In this document: positions 22,361 to 22,610 of the stretch, one piece after another
Numbering within the stretch: position 1 is the first letter of the stretch
How the letters are laid out: each line of letters starts with the position of its first letter
Assembly: GCA_947090365.1 (NCBI GenBank)
Contig: CAMUNT010000016.1
Location: forward strand, 1-22,610
Length of the DNA: 22,610 nucleotides
Reading direction: 5' to 3'
DNA from: an uncultured Clostridia bacterium
GTDB taxonomy: Bacteria; Bacillota; Clostridia; Christensenellales; Borkfalkiaceae
Position numbers and translations under genes: made by a program
Notes under the pieces: model-generated
What the model was told of the DNA's origin: nothing
Databases searched by the model: none
What the model saw: the letters and a program-made list of their open reading frames with translations, nothing else

Positions 22361-22610
22361 TCAACTTTTCCACGGTCTACTTTTACCAAGCCAACCGTGT
22401 TCTTGCCAATATTTGCAGTCAACCCCTCCGTTTCCGTTTTTTTGTACTTTCTTTTGTATAATGCAGCAAACTTTGAATTTGATTTTAGTTATAAGTTTCG
22501 TATGTGCAGGCTTTGCATAATTTATTTTTGCAAATTTTCGAGCAAGTTTATTTGTCTTATTTGTAAGGCTTTTACGTTTCTTTTCAGAAAGTTTATTCCA
22601 AACAATATCT
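22361..22610 (-). CDS. C-terminal end of an incomplete gene, possibly flavodoxin-like NAD(P)H oxidoreductase
   Basis: The minus-strand frame is open from the window edge to TGA at 22363-22361, giving 82 residues. It is basic (KKRKSLTNKTNKLARK at the start of the visible part) and ends KYWQEHGWLGKSRPWKS. No start codon is inside the window. The tail 'Y/HW..(H/N)GWLGK.RPWK' reminds me of the C-termini of some Clostridia flavodoxin-like NAD(P)H-dependent oxidoreductases, but I am not sure of this. The Lys/Arg-rich helix with K-I-K-F-K and a cysteine pair is compatible with that. The gene must continue beyond the window. Confidence 0.5.
   Translation of the reverse strand, partial: DIVWNKLSEKKRKSLTNKTNKLARKFAKINYAKPAHTKLITKIKFKVCCIIQKKVQKNGNGGVDCKYWQEHGWLGKSRPWKS

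Overview
The window looks like the chromosome of a low-GC, Gram-positive-type bacterium of the Bacillota, probably an uncultured gut or sediment Clostridia relative. The evidence is an mcsA-mcsB-clpC operon, GGAGG-type ribosome binding sites, vegetative promoters of the form TTGACA/TTGAAA-N17-TATAAT/TAAAAT, a GGGtGRT-family gene and an FtsX-type permease with its own ATPase. No plasmid, phage or insertion-sequence gene was seen.

Layout. Positions 1-2529 hold the end of an ABC ATPase and its FtsX-like permease (+), closed by a hairpin. Positions 2600-5100 are an accessory stretch of small genes: a wrecked GNAT acetyltransferase remnant, a 69-residue protein, two intact GNATs, a small membrane protein and a deoxyribosyltransferase-like protein. 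A tRNA-Ser(UGA) follows at 5184-5271 (-), preceded by tandem tRNA-like repeat units that lie in the same predicted transcript. A MATE transporter (-) and a comEC/rec2 gene (+) diverge from a very compact intergenic region at 6873-6966. The two promoters there sit so close to the start codons that leaderless or nearly leaderless mRNAs are predicted. ComEC converges on a collagen-like protein gene, which is translationally coupled to an upstream glycosyltransferase (9040-10700, -). The mcsA-mcsB-clpC proteolysis operon (10822-14844, -) has no ctsR in front of it.

Positions 15042-16230 (-) look like a graveyard of RHS/WapA-type modules. Two decayed RHS-core fragments each sit directly upstream of a small gene, and a good promoter still reads into the block. 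Positions 16384-18112 (+) hold a two-gene operon of a NifU-like scaffold protein and a GGGtGRT protein, a pair of unknown function. The right end (-) has a small unknown gene, then an operon of a HIT-like protein, a lipoprotein with DUF4874/DUF4832-type and CBM9-like regions, and an alpha/beta hydrolase. The last 250 bases are the C-terminus of an incomplete gene.

The most interesting items are the RHS remnants with candidate orphan immunity genes, the tRNA-like units in the tRNA-Ser leader, the GT2-collagen pair, the NifU-like/GGGtGRT pair, and a ComEC whose C-terminal domain lacks the metal-binding histidines. All family assignments rest on reading motifs by eye; no database search was possible.
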